A stretch of 64,000 nt of DNA, taken from the NCBI GenBank assembly GCA_002359735.1, contig DENS01000002.1, positions 187,503 to 251,502 on the forward strand, given 5' to 3'. The first letter of the stretch is position 1. Each line of letters begins with the position of its first letter. The notes under the pieces are model-generated. The model searched no databases. It saw nothing but the letters and a program-made list of their open reading frames with translations, and had not been told where the DNA came from. The DNA is from Micavibrio sp. UBA2638 (lineage in GTDB: Bacteria; Pseudomonadota; Alphaproteobacteria; Micavibrionales; Micavibrionaceae). Of this stretch, positions 42,528-51,905 are shown piece by piece. The translations under genes and the position numbers were made by a program.

Positions 42528-45500
42528 ATGATTAACCACACGCAAACAGACCCAAGCCCCTCTCTTCGATATGCGTATGCGTTTAAGCTCAAGCGGGCAT
42601 TTGCCTATGCGCTTATCTGCGCCGAACAATTCACAAAAAGCACATGGCGCATTATTTTCTGGTCAATATTTTTTGCCGGTCTTTGGATGTTGCAAATCCC
42701 GGGAATTTTTGAACAAGCCGGGCTTATTGTGACGGCGTTCCTGTTTTTTGCCGGGCTGCTTTATTTCCTTGCCGTCGATATGAAACGTTTCAACTGGCCC
42801 GCACGGGCCCAGATTTATCGCAGGCTGGAAATCGAAAGCGGGTTACGGCATCGCCCTCTCTCTGAACAAGGGGACAGGCCGGTTTTATCGTCCACCCCGC
42901 ATAGTTTTGCCCTGTGGCAAATTGAACAAAAAAGGCGACAAAAAGACATTGCGCGGATTAAATTCATCAAATGGCGCACTTATTTATCGGCCTATGATCC
43001 CTATGGCCTCAGGCTTGTGGCCGTACTGGTATTTGCCGCCGGCATAATGGTGGCGGGCAATGAGTGGAACAACCGTATCATTCAAGGGTTGATTCCGCTG
43101 GACTGGTCTGGACAGAACAGCCAAATGCCACCCGTCATCGTCACTATCACCCCCCCGGACTATACAAAACTGGGGCAGATCGTCTTGCAAAAACCCAGCG
43201 ATGTTAAACAAATGATCGCCATCCCCGAACAAAGCCGAATTAAAATCCTGATGAGCAAGGCCGTTGTCAGGCCGCATATTACCAACCAGGGGGATAGCCG
43301 CCCCTTAGACCTGATCGAAGATGGCGGCTACGAGCTGCAATGGCTGGCGCAAATTCCCCGGCATGATACAAATTACACAAGCAATGGCGGTAAAGGTGCT
43401 GATAGTAACGAAAGCACCAAAGCCTATCATCTGGCGGTGAAGCAATTCCTGTTCACCAATTTTGCCTTTGATTACACCATTACACCGGACACCCCGCCGC
43501 AAATTGCCTTGCAACCGTTAACCGAACAAGAAATCAACAATATCAAGCAACAGCGAAAAAAACAGGCCGAATGGGCCGGCATGAAAAAACAAATGGAAGA
43601 CTTTATCCGTCAGGAAGAGGAATTCTATACCCCGGAGAATAAGAAAGAGAAAGAACCGCAGGGTGATACGAAGGGCAATCAGGGCAGCGCAGAACATCAA
43701 GATCCCCCTGATAATGCTGATATAGCCGGAAATGCGAAAAATGAAACCGGCACCGAAACAACAACGAAAGAGGCCGAATCAGAATTGGCGCAGGCTGCCC
43801 CCGCCCCCATCAAGCGGGAGCCCAAAATCTTGAGCGATGGCCAAATCCAGATCCCGCTGAGCGTAAAAGATGATTATGGCGTAAAAACCCTGTCGATGCG
43901 CATGACATTATCACCGGACATCACGGACCCGCCGCTGGGCTCGGGCGTGCAACAGGATCGTTCGGTCATGTCACCGGCCGGGCAGGATTTTAAATTATCC
44001 CCTGTTTACGACTTCACCAATCACCCCTGGGCAGGCTTGCCGGTTGAAATAAAGCTCCGCGTTACGGATTTCATTGGACAGACGGCCGACCTTACGCCCA
44101 TAAGCCTGACCCTGCCCGAACGGGATTTTAAACATCCGGTGGCGCGGCAACTGGTATCGTTACGCAAAGAGATAGCATGGGCGCCGGTGGCCGCGGCCCC
44201 AAAAGTTCAATATCAACTGGAACAATTGCTGGCCTACCCGCAGGATTTCCAAAATGATTTGGTTGTCTATCTGGCCATCAAAACCGCCGCCGCACGTTTG
44301 CATTATTCGGCTGGTTCGCAATCGATCATGCATGAAGACAGCCGCGCCGTCATGGCCTTGCTGTGGGATGCGGCGCTTCGCATTGAAGGCGGTGACCTGT
44401 CGATAGCCGCGCGCACTTTGCGCTATGCGCAAATGGCGTTAGAAACCGCCCTGCGAAACCCGGAACTGGGCCAGGATGATATTACAAGCCTGATGAGTGA
44501 ATTACGCCAGGCCATGGGCGCGTATCTGCAAGAGTTTCAAAAAGAATTACAAAAACAGTTTTCCGAGGGTAAAAATCTGCTACTGACTCCTGATGCCCTG
44601 GCCGAGCTGATGAGCCCGGAAGACCTGGCGCAGTTTCTCGGCAAGATGGAAAATGAAATGCGCGATGGCAATAATCAACGTGCGCAAGGCATGCTCTCGC
44701 AATTACAACGCATGCTGGATATGCTGAACCCGAATATGACCCTGCCCTTGCCCGAAGACGTGCAGTTCATGGCCGATAGCGTCAGCGACCTGCAACAATT
44801 AATTGATAATCAAACCGCTTTGCTGGAACAGACCGAAGAACAAAAACAAGATATGGACGAACAAACAAAAGAAGCCACGGGCTTTGGAAATTTGCTACCT
44901 CAAAATTCAGATTTATTCCTGCAATGGGGAATTGGCGATTTGCCCCCACCCCCCAGTGCAAAAGATCATTCCAGCAAGAAAACCATTCAGGACATGCACC
45001 TCAATCACAATGAACAGCAAGCCTTGCGTTATGTTTTGGGACAACTCATGCTGGAATCAGATACTTACATGGGAAAAATACCGGAAAAAATGGGTCTTGC
45101 CGAACGTGAAATGTATTTTTCAGCCGATGATTTACAGGAAAGTCTGCCAGACCAGTCTATACCGCATCAGGAACTGGCGATTGAATATCTGAAACAGGCG
45201 CAACAGGAAATGCAGGAAGATCTGGCCAAGCGTATTGAGCAAATGACCGGCGGGGACCAAAATTCAATGCCTGGCGGCAAACAGCCCTTTGGCGGGCTTG
45301 GTGATAAATTTGCGCAAGGCCAGGGGCAACGCTATGACCCGCTGGGCCGCCCGCTTGAAGGAGGCCAAGGAGGACGTGATCAGAATGGCTACCCTGATTC
45401 TAATGTGAAGATTCCTGATGAGGCGGAGCGGAAACGTGTGGAGGAGATTCTTCGGACCCTGCGTGAGCGTTCGGGTGAGCTGTTTCGTCCGCGTGAGGAG

Positions 45501-45536
45501 CTGGAGTATTTCCGTCGTCTTCTAAGGCAATTTTAG
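42528..45536 (+). CDS. DUF4175/TIGR02302 large membrane protein
   Basis: The 1002-residue protein has N-terminal hydrophobic segments (about 38-52, 60-82 and 158-178). A periplasmic-like domain, a Lys/Glu/Gln-rich linker and a long helical C-terminal half (GRGQR, DPLGRPLEGG, PDEAERKRVEEILRTLRERS) follow. That C-terminal motif is diagnostic of the family, so the annotated stop is right. Function is unknown, with an envelope role likely. Its last 137 nt overlap the tail of a convergent zinc-ribbon gene, and codon usage in that stretch switches sharply to GAG and CGT. Confidence 0.9.
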   Translation: MINHTQTDPSPSLRYAYAFKLKRAFAYALICAEQFTKSTWRIIFWSIFFAGLWMLQIPGIFEQAGLIVTAFLFFAGLLYFLAVDMKRFNWPARAQIYRRLEIESGLRHRPLSEQGDRPVLSSTPHSFALWQIEQKRRQKDIARIKFIKWRTYLSAYDPYGLRLVAVLVFAAGIMVAGNEWNNRIIQGLIPLDWSGQNSQMPPVIVTITPPDYTKLGQIVLQKPSDVKQMIAIPEQSRIKILMSKAVVRPHITNQGDSRPLDLIEDGGYELQWLAQIPRHDTNYTSNGGKGADSNESTKAYHLAVKQFLFTNFAFDYTITPDTPPQIALQPLTEQEINNIKQQRKKQAEWAGMKKQMEDFIRQEEEFYTPENKKEKEPQGDTKGNQGSAEHQDPPDNADIAGNAKNETGTETTTKEAESELAQAAPAPIKREPKILSDGQIQIPLSVKDDYGVKTLSMRMTLSPDITDPPLGSGVQQDRSVMSPAGQDFKLSPVYDFTNHPWAGLPVEIKLRVTDFIGQTADLTPISLTLPERDFKHPVARQLVSLRKEIAWAPVAAAPKVQYQLEQLLAYPQDFQNDLVVYLAIKTAAARLHYSAGSQSIMHEDSRAVMALLWDAALRIEGGDLSIAARTLRYAQMALETALRNPELGQDDITSLMSELRQAMGAYLQEFQKELQKQFSEGKNLLLTPDALAELMSPEDLAQFLGKMENEMRDGNNQRAQGMLSQLQRMLDMLNPNMTLPLPEDVQFMADSVSDLQQLIDNQTALLEQTEEQKQDMDEQTKEATGFGNLLPQNSDLFLQWGIGDLPPPPSAKDHSSKKTIQDMHLNHNEQQALRYVLGQLMLESDTYMGKIPEKMGLAEREMYFSADDLQESLPDQSIPHQELAIEYLKQAQQEMQEDLAKRIEQMTGGDQNSMPGGKQPFGGLGDKFAQGQGQRYDPLGRPLEGGQGGRDQNGYPDSNVKIPDEAERKRVEEILRTLRERSGELFRPREELEYFRRLLRQF

Positions 45537-46221
45537 AAACTGCCGACTGATTTACGCTCTCTCCGCCAGGCAGAACAAAACGCAAAAATACCTCACTGGC
45601 CCCCTCAACATCCATCAAAGACGCGCCCAGCGCCATGACGCCCTCGGCCTCTACGCTCGGGCTCGCGGGTTCAATCAACGCCTGTGCCAGGGTTTCCCCA
45701 GTATCACCGCGAATATCAACCGCCATCATCGGAACGCGCACCTCTTGATTGGTCAGGTTAATAATTGAACCGGATATTACAATCTTACCGTCACGGCCGG
45801 CCGTGGCCCGCATTTTATCAAACACAAGGCCCTGCCCGGGCAGGCGGACATCAATGCCAAAGGCTTTATACACCACATGACTTGGCGGCCATGCATTGAC
45901 AATTGGTTTGTTCAAAAATAATAAAACGGCCGCCACCAAAACAAAAACGATTGCCGCAGCAATGGCACCGCCAATTGTGTTGGGCGCTGTGCCGGTATCA
46001 TCATTTTTAACGGCCGGAACATTTGATCCTTTGGGAATCGGCTTGACAGAGTCTGGAATTTCCTGCGGTTTATCTTCAAAATTCTCGCGCAATTCTTCAG
46101 GGTCAGGCAGCTGAAACCATGTTTCACCACAGCTGGAACACTTTACCTTTCGCCCGTCCGGCGCCAAAACAAACGCGGACAGCAAAAATCTGGTTGTACA
46201 TTTCGGACACGTCAGAATCAA
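45400..46221 (-). CDS. MJ0042-type zinc-ribbon membrane protein
   Basis: The 273-residue protein starts at TTG 46221 (MILTCPKCTTRFLLSAFVLA), with zinc ligands in CPKC and CSSC. A membrane helix follows at about 88-110, then a domain resembling DUF3426. The start is fixed by the family, since the first Cys pair follows at residue 5. The last 45 residues are His/Pro/Glu-rich (PHADETAHPNAHAGS, PPHVSAPPHQESSH) and lie antisense to the DUF4175 gene. In Alphaproteobacteria the gene commonly sits beside ftsEX. Function is unknown. Confidence 0.85.
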   Translation of the reverse strand: MILTCPKCTTRFLLSAFVLAPDGRKVKCSSCGETWFQLPDPEELRENFEDKPQEIPDSVKPIPKGSNVPAVKNDDTGTAPNTIGGAIAAAIVFVLVAAVLLFLNKPIVNAWPPSHVVYKAFGIDVRLPGQGLVFDKMRATAGRDGKIVISGSIINLTNQEVRVPMMAVDIRGDTGETLAQALIEPASPSVEAEGVMALGASLMDVEGASEVFLRFVLPGGESVNQSAVSKIALEDDGNTPAPHADETAHPNAHAGSEESPPHVSAPPHQESSH

Positions 46222-46332
46222 AGTTGGTTATACCTTTTTAAGAATCCTTTTAATCACACATCTGATTTAGTATTTATAATGGTTAGAAACCATGCGAGCA
46301 AGCATGCATATTGCCCAAGAAGGAAGTATATC

Positions 46333-47160
46333 ATGAAACCGATCTGGACACGGATTCTATTTTTGTTGCTGTTAATGGCGTTTTTGGCCGGACAGCCCAA
46401 AGCCATGGCCGATCAAACTGATTACGCCCCGGACAACGCCATTTGCGGCATTGATAACCGCGGGTGTGTGTTGCGTAACTTACGGCATTATGCGCAGAAA
46501 ATTGAAAAAAGCACCTGGCGCGACCAAACCTTTCGTGAACTGGCAAAATCATATGCGGCCGATGGTTATATTGATATCGCCATTTCTATTATTGATGATA
46601 TTAACAGCCCGGATACCAAGGCCATGACCATTCGCGGCATTGGCATGGAAATGGCCCGGCTGGGCTACGATCAAGACCGCCTGAGCAGAGAATTTGATAA
46701 ATTACGCGCCGCGGCCGAACGCATTGACCATCCGCCCTCTTACGCCATTGCCCTGACCTATATTGCCATGGGACAGGCGTTTGCCGGTGATAATGACGGA
46801 TCGTGGGAAACCGCCGCCAGCATGACCAACGCAGCATTGCGCCACAAGGCCTATGGGGAAACAGCGGAAATTCAGGCGGAAAAAGGCAATTTTGACGCCG
46901 CCATGAAAAGCATCGGCTTTATTGATGATGAAGCCTATCGCAACAAGGCGTATAACATTGTCTCAAAAATTCTATCCGATCATAAATATTTCGAACAGGC
47001 TTATAAGGCCGCCTTGGAAATTACCAACGACTATAAAAAATCGCAAAGCATTCAATACATGCTGGACAGGCAGAAAATACACATGGACGAACAACAGGCC
47101 GTTGACAGTCAGGGTAAGACTGACCAGACACCATTAGACCGCGGGGTTCAGACGCCATGA
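46333..47160 (+). CDS. Exported helical-repeat protein, first gene of the ftsEX operon
   Basis: The 275-residue protein starts at ATG 46333, with AAGGAAG upstream. It has a signal peptide (MKPIWTRILFLLLLMAFLAG, then QPKAMA). The mature part carries two early cysteines (AICGIDNRGCVL) and TPR-like helical repeats such as AKSYAADGYIDIAISIIDDI and AEIQAEKGNFDAAMKSIGFI. Its stop overlaps the ftsE start (ATGA), so translation is coupled. A periplasmic partner for FtsEX is an attractive guess from position, but no family match is known to me. Confidence 0.8.
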   Translation: MKPIWTRILFLLLLMAFLAGQPKAMADQTDYAPDNAICGIDNRGCVLRNLRHYAQKIEKSTWRDQTFRELAKSYAADGYIDIAISIIDDINSPDTKAMTIRGIGMEMARLGYDQDRLSREFDKLRAAAERIDHPPSYAIALTYIAMGQAFAGDNDGSWETAASMTNAALRHKAYGETAEIQAEKGNFDAAMKSIGFIDDEAYRNKAYNIVSKILSDHKYFEQAYKAALEITNDYKKSQSIQYMLDRQKIHMDEQQAVDSQGKTDQTPLDRGVQTP

Positions 47161-47855
47161 TTAAATTTGAACATGTCGGCATGCGTTATGGCGTGGGGCC
47201 AGAAGTCCTGAGCGATATCAACTTCATACTGGAACCGGGCAGCTTTCATTTTCTGACCGGTCCGTCGGGGGCCGGCAAGACATCCCTCATGAATTTAATG
47301 TTTTTGGGGCGCAAACCAACACGCGGCCTGATTTCCATGTTTGACCAGAATATCAATGATCTGGAACGGGCCAAACTGGCGCGCATTCGCCGCCGCATTG
47401 GGGTGGTCTTTCAGGAATTCCGCTTATTACCGCATTTATCGGCGTTTGATAATGTGGCGCTGCCTTTGCGCATTTTGGGACGGCCGGAACGGGAGATTCG
47501 CAACAATGTGAATGAATTGCTGGAATGGGTTGGGCTTGGTGATTATATGAAATCACTGCCGCTGACCCTGTCAGGCGGGCAGCAACAGCGCGTGGCCATT
47601 GCCCGCGCCGTAATCGGCCGCCCGAAACTATTGCTGGCCGATGAACCGACCGGAAATCTGGATGATGAAATCGGGCTGCGTCTGATGAATTTATTTGATC
47701 AGTTAAACCGCATGGGAACAACCATAGTTATTGCCACGCACTCCCAGCACCTCATGGATAAATTCGAACATCCGCGCATGGTTTTGGGGGATGGAACCTT
47801 AAAAATCAATGCACCGAAAAACTGGATTCAGAAAAAAATAAAGGGGGTCTTCTAG
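47157..47855 (+). CDS. ftsE: Cell division ATP-binding protein FtsE
   Basis: The 232-residue ABC ATPase has Walker A TGPSGAGKTSLM, the signature LSGGQQQRVAIARAV and Walker B LLADEPTGNLD. It starts FEHVGMRYGVGPEVLSDINF. FtsE powers FtsX in activating septal cell-wall hydrolases. Its stop is immediately followed by the ftsX ATG, and it overlaps the upstream exported-protein gene by 4 nt. Confidence 0.96.
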   Translation: MIKFEHVGMRYGVGPEVLSDINFILEPGSFHFLTGPSGAGKTSLMNLMFLGRKPTRGLISMFDQNINDLERAKLARIRRRIGVVFQEFRLLPHLSAFDNVALPLRILGRPEREIRNNVNELLEWVGLGDYMKSLPLTLSGGQQQRVAIARAVIGRPKLLLADEPTGNLDDEIGLRLMNLFDQLNRMGTTIVIATHSQHLMDKFEHPRMVLGDGTLKINAPKNWIQKKIKGVF

Positions 47856-48800
47856 ATGGCTTTCTTTCTTCCTGGCGATAAAAAACTGGGGGTGGCCACG
47901 GGGCGCCGCCGTTATGACCTGCCGCTGAACAAAAGTGCCGGCACCGGATTTTTGGTCTTGCTGATTGCCCTGATGACCTTTCTGGGCGTCATGGCCTTGG
48001 CGGGCAGTTTTGCGCTGGGGTCAATGGCGCATCACTGGTCATCGGGGCTGGAAAATAAACTCACTATAGAAATCCCGGCCGATGATGCAACAGGGACAAT
48101 CCGTACCCGTGAAGACATTGAAAAACTGAGCGAAAGTGTCACAGAGCGCCTGAGCGCACAGAACTTCATTCGTGATATCCATGCGCTTTCACAAACAGAA
48201 ATACAGGAATTGATTGCCCCGTGGCTGGGCGAGGATGCCGAAAACATCCCGGACATGCCCCTCCCCGGCCTTATCGCCGTAGAATTTATCACTATAAACG
48301 ACCATTTGATTGAAAAAATGAGAGCAGATCTAGCCAATATTGCGCCAAATATTGTGATTGACCGCCATGAAAGCTGGTTGGCCGATATTTTACGCCTGAC
48401 CGGTGCCTTGCAGTTTGCAACGCTGTTAACGACGCTGATGATCGGCGCAACCACTATCATTGCCATTGCCGGCGCCGTGAAATCACGTATTGCCATCCAC
48501 CGCAAAGATGTTGAACTGTTACACCTGATGGGCGCGAGCGATCGCTATATTTCCCGCCAGTTCCAGCGCCACGCCTTAATTCTGGCCCTTCAGGGGGCCG
48601 CCGCGGGCGCAGCCGCAGGATTGCTGGGCTTGCTCGCTATTTCTTTATTTGCAGGCGATACAGCCGCCGCCTTGTTACCAGAGTTCCAGTTGAATATGAT
48701 TCATATTTTCACCCTGGCCGCCTTACCGGCCGCCGCCTGTTTCATTGCCGCCGCCACCGCAAAATTTACAGTCTTGCGCGAACTGGCGCTTATGCCTTAG
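47856..48800 (+). CDS. ftsX: Cell division protein FtsX
   Basis: The 314-residue protein has four predicted membrane helices (about 30-55, 182-205, 228-255 and 283-310) and a periplasmic loop after TM1 with TIEIPADDATGTIRTREDIE. The FtsX domain contains HLMGASDRYISRQFQRHA. It starts directly after the ftsE stop. It is the transmembrane half of the FtsEX complex at the division site. Confidence 0.94.
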   Translation: MAFFLPGDKKLGVATGRRRYDLPLNKSAGTGFLVLLIALMTFLGVMALAGSFALGSMAHHWSSGLENKLTIEIPADDATGTIRTREDIEKLSESVTERLSAQNFIRDIHALSQTEIQELIAPWLGEDAENIPDMPLPGLIAVEFITINDHLIEKMRADLANIAPNIVIDRHESWLADILRLTGALQFATLLTTLMIGATTIIAIAGAVKSRIAIHRKDVELLHLMGASDRYISRQFQRHALILALQGAAAGAAAGLLGLLAISLFAGDTAAALLPEFQLNMIHIFTLAALPAAACFIAAATAKFTVLRELALMP

Positions 48801-48809
48801 GGTCAAATA

Positions 48810-49418
48810 ATGCTTAATTTTGTTCGATGTTTCAGCGTATGTGTTTTTGTTCTCGCCTTTATCTGGCTGGCGGGCCTGACATTCTATACGGTCAAAATTA
48901 TCGCCGCCAAACCGGTGCAAAGCACAAAAAAGACCGAGGCCATTATCGTGTTAACAGGCGGCAATTACCGCATTGAAACCGGCATGCAGCTCTGGAGCCA
49001 GAATTTGGCGCAAGAACTGTTTATCACCGGCGTCTATAAAAACGTGACCCGCCGCGATATTTTAGAAGAATGGCAAGGAAAAATGCGTCTGCCGCATTGC
49101 TGCCTGACATTGGGGTACAAGGCCCAAACAACCGAAGAAAATGCCCGCGAAGTTAAAGACTGGGTTGATGACAACTATATTCGATCCGCCCGCCTTGTTA
49201 CATCCAAATACCATATGCCGCGCGCTTTGTTTGAATTTCATATCCTGATGCCGGATCTAGACATCATTCCCCACCCGGTTGAGATTGAGGATTACCCTTT
49301 AAACCATCCGGTTTTTTGGCGCCTGGCCCTGCTGGAATATCATAAAATGCTGGTGCGTCAATTCGAACATATTAGCGGCCTGCGCTTTAGCCGCAATCAA
49401 GCAGGAGCCCCAACATGA
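48810..49418 (+). CDS. YdcF-like DUF218 protein
   Basis: The 202-residue protein has one N-terminal membrane helix (about 5-30) and a DUF218 domain with AIIVLTGGNYRIETGMQLW, ELFITGVYKNV and LVTSKYHMPRALFEF. The family (YdcF, SanA) binds nucleotide-like ligands and is tied to envelope integrity, but its biochemistry is unclear. It lies between ftsX and plsC and overlaps plsC by 4 nt (ATGA), so all five genes form one operon. Confidence 0.9.
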   Translation: MLNFVRCFSVCVFVLAFIWLAGLTFYTVKIIAAKPVQSTKKTEAIIVLTGGNYRIETGMQLWSQNLAQELFITGVYKNVTRRDILEEWQGKMRLPHCCLTLGYKAQTTEENAREVKDWVDDNYIRSARLVTSKYHMPRALFEFHILMPDLDIIPHPVEIEDYPLNHPVFWRLALLEYHKMLVRQFEHISGLRFSRNQAGAPT

Positions 49419-50887
49419 AAAAATACTGGTTCAGATCCACCGTATTTAATTTGGCCTTTTATGTGATAACCTTAATCGCCTGCCTGATATGTTTGCCGAC
49501 CCTGATTATGCCCCGCAGCGCCTTTATGGCGGTTGTTCATGGCTGGGTTTGGTGTGTGCATCTTCTGGAGCGGCTGATTATGAACCTGCATTTTGAAATT
49601 CGCGGTTTGGAACATCTACCCAAGGATGGCACATCATATATCGTCGCGGCCAAACACCAATCGCCTTATGAAACTTTTAAATTGCATACCTTGTTTGGAG
49701 ACCCCGCCATTATCCTGAAGCAAGAGCTTTTAAAAATTCCACTCTGGGGGGCTTACCTGAAAAAATCTGATGTCATTGCGATTGATCGTACATCCCCTGA
49801 TTTGGCCATCAGTTCCATTCAAGATGGCGCACGCCGCATGAAACAACAAGGCCGGCCCATTATTATTTTCCCTCAGGGCACACGCGTTCGCCTTGACGAA
49901 ACCGTACAAAACAAACCCTACAAAGTAGGTGTGGCCCGATTGCAAGAGGCCACCGACCTGCCGATTATTCCCATGGCACTAAACACCGGTTATTTCTGGC
50001 CGCGATCAGGTTGGCTGCGCCGCCCCGGCAGGGTTGTTTTTGAATTCCTACCGCCGATTGCACCGGGAATGGAACGCAGCGCCTTACTCGCGAAAATCGA
50101 ACACGCGACCGAAGAAAAATCCGCCGCCCTGTTAAATGAGGCCATACAACAGGAAAATCGAGATCATGGCGGCGGCTCCGCCTTGCCGTTGGTGTTATCT
50201 ATCTTAATTATTATCTGCTTTGCCTACGGCTTTTACTGGTTTTGGGTTGCAGACCAGGTGCGCCAGCAACACTCGATGTTTTTAGCAAAAAGCCAGCAAA
50301 GCGGAAGTATTATGCCATCTGATTTACAGGCGGTGCGCCGGGAAACAAGCGGAATCGTTATTGGCGGTTTTCCGGGCCCCATTAAAGCGCAGATTAACCA
50401 TGAAGCCTTTACCGTTCCAACAGGACGATTAGATATAGAGAATATTATGGTGCAAAGCCTGCCCTTTCCCGGCATGCCCATCCTGGCCGATACAGGCAGG
50501 ATTACCATTACCCCGTATATGTTTGAACGCCCCCTGGTCTTTGATCACCTAAAGGCCGAGTTTACACCGCACAGCAATCGTTTAGACATTGATTATATCT
50601 TTCTGGAAAAACAGGATATGCAAGTCCTGATCAAGGGAAGCATTGCCAATAACACCGGCAATGTACCCGTTATAGATCTGGTTTTAACCCTGCAAAACTA
50701 TGAGCATTTAATCAGCTACCTGATTGATCAGGGCGCATTGGATGAACGCATGGCTGCCTTTATTACCGCTGGTATGAAGGGCCTGGAAAATGAAAATGGC
50801 GTGGTCACAATGCCGCTATACAGCCGGGGCGAAAAACTCTATGCCGGGCCATTTTTAATTGGCAATTTGGCCATGCCCGCCCCTTAA
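49415..50887 (+). CDS. plsC: PlsC acyltransferase fused to a DUF2125-like periplasmic domain
   Basis: The 490-residue protein begins with two hydrophobic segments and a 1-acylglycerol-3-phosphate acyltransferase domain (about 60-230). The catalytic motif is KHQSPYET (H81, E86), an HX4E form seen in alphaproteobacterial PlsC, with FPQGTR at 152-157. A further membrane helix (about 255-275) leads to a 200-residue beta-rich domain. This has GGFPGPIKAQI and MPLYSRGEKLYAGPFLIGNL near its end, resembling DUF2125. The next gene is tyrA, whose usual alphaproteobacterial neighbour is a separate DUF2125 gene. The fusion is therefore plausible and unusual. Confidence 0.85.
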   Translation: MKKYWFRSTVFNLAFYVITLIACLICLPTLIMPRSAFMAVVHGWVWCVHLLERLIMNLHFEIRGLEHLPKDGTSYIVAAKHQSPYETFKLHTLFGDPAIILKQELLKIPLWGAYLKKSDVIAIDRTSPDLAISSIQDGARRMKQQGRPIIIFPQGTRVRLDETVQNKPYKVGVARLQEATDLPIIPMALNTGYFWPRSGWLRRPGRVVFEFLPPIAPGMERSALLAKIEHATEEKSAALLNEAIQQENRDHGGGSALPLVLSILIIICFAYGFYWFWVADQVRQQHSMFLAKSQQSGSIMPSDLQAVRRETSGIVIGGFPGPIKAQINHEAFTVPTGRLDIENIMVQSLPFPGMPILADTGRITITPYMFERPLVFDHLKAEFTPHSNRLDIDYIFLEKQDMQVLIKGSIANNTGNVPVIDLVLTLQNYEHLISYLIDQGALDERMAAFITAGMKGLENENGVVTMPLYSRGEKLYAGPFLIGNLAMPAP

Positions 50888-50949
50888 AATCCGGCGGATA
50901 ATATTATGATAGGCGCATTTCTGCAATAAAACCGATCACGGGTACAGAC

Positions 50950-51855
50950 TTAATCTTTGCCTTTGCGTTCTGGGGATGGCAGTCCTTCAGGGCCCAGCTC
51001 AACAATCTTACGGCGAATATCACGGGTGCGGGTAAATACATTGAACAGGTAATCTCCATCCCCCTTACGAATGGCTTTTTGCAGGGCGCTCAGGTCTTCG
51101 GTAAAGCGCCCCAGAATTTCCAATACGGCCTCCTGATTATTCAGAAAGACATCACGCCACATAACCGGATCACTGGCGGCAATCCGTGTAAACCCCCGAA
51201 AACCGGAGGCCGAGAATTTAATCACCTCGGATCTGGTTTCATCTTCCAGATCATTGGCTGTATCCACGATGGAATAGGCAATCAAATGCGGCAAATGGGA
51301 TGTAATGCCCAAAACCAGGTCGTGACGTTTATAATCCATAATTTCGATACGGGCGCCGCAAGCCCCCCATAACGCCGATACCTTATCCACCGCGCGTAAA
51401 TCTGTACTGGGTAATGGTGTCAAGATAACCCAGCGCTCACGGAACAACTCCGCAAACCCGGCCTCGGGCCCTGAATGTTCGGTTCCGGCAATGGGGTGAC
51501 CGGGAACCAGTTCAACCGATTCGGGCAAGTGTTGTTGTAAATCACGCACCACAGAGCCCTTGACCGAGCCCACATCGGTCACAATTGCACCGGGCTTTAG
51601 ATAATCGGCGATGGCGCTGGCAACAACGCTCATTGACCCGACAGGCGAACACAGAATGATTAAATCGGCATCTTCAACCCCCACGGAAAAACTGGTGGTT
51701 GCCTGATCAACCAACGACAACTCCATCGCTTTTTCGCAGACTTTCGGATTAAGATCAACGCAGGATAAAAACCCCGCCAGGCTCTGCCCCTTAATGTTAC
51801 GGGCCAAAGAGGAGCCAATTAACCCAAGACCGATAATGCAAATTTTATTAAACAT
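50950..51855 (-). CDS. tyrA: Prephenate/arogenate dehydrogenase
   Basis: The 301-residue protein has the NAD(P) motif GLGLIGSSLA (9-18). It also has CSPVGSM, the GAIVTDVGSVKG strand and the catalytic His region ELVPGHPIAGTEHSGPEAGF. It converts prephenate or arogenate towards tyrosine. No ACT domain is seen. Its ATG at 51855 is divergent from metA with a gap of about 50 nt. aroB of the same pathway lies at the window end. Confidence 0.95.
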   Translation of the reverse strand: MFNKICIIGLGLIGSSLARNIKGQSLAGFLSCVDLNPKVCEKAMELSLVDQATTSFSVGVEDADLIILCSPVGSMSVVASAIADYLKPGAIVTDVGSVKGSVVRDLQQHLPESVELVPGHPIAGTEHSGPEAGFAELFRERWVILTPLPSTDLRAVDKVSALWGACGARIEIMDYKRHDLVLGITSHLPHLIAYSIVDTANDLEDETRSEVIKFSASGFRGFTRIAASDPVMWRDVFLNNQEAVLEILGRFTEDLSALQKAIRKGDGDYLFNVFTRTRDIRRKIVELGPEGLPSPERKGKD

Positions 51856-51905
51856 TGTTACTATCTAAATTCTATAGAGTACAAATACAAGGATATTTAA
51901 AGGCA

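Noticed and set aside
51856..51905. SAM-II riboswitch before metA
   Set aside because: Such switches are common before alphaproteobacterial metA, but the 50-nt gap to tyrA is too short and no pseudoknot core is visible.
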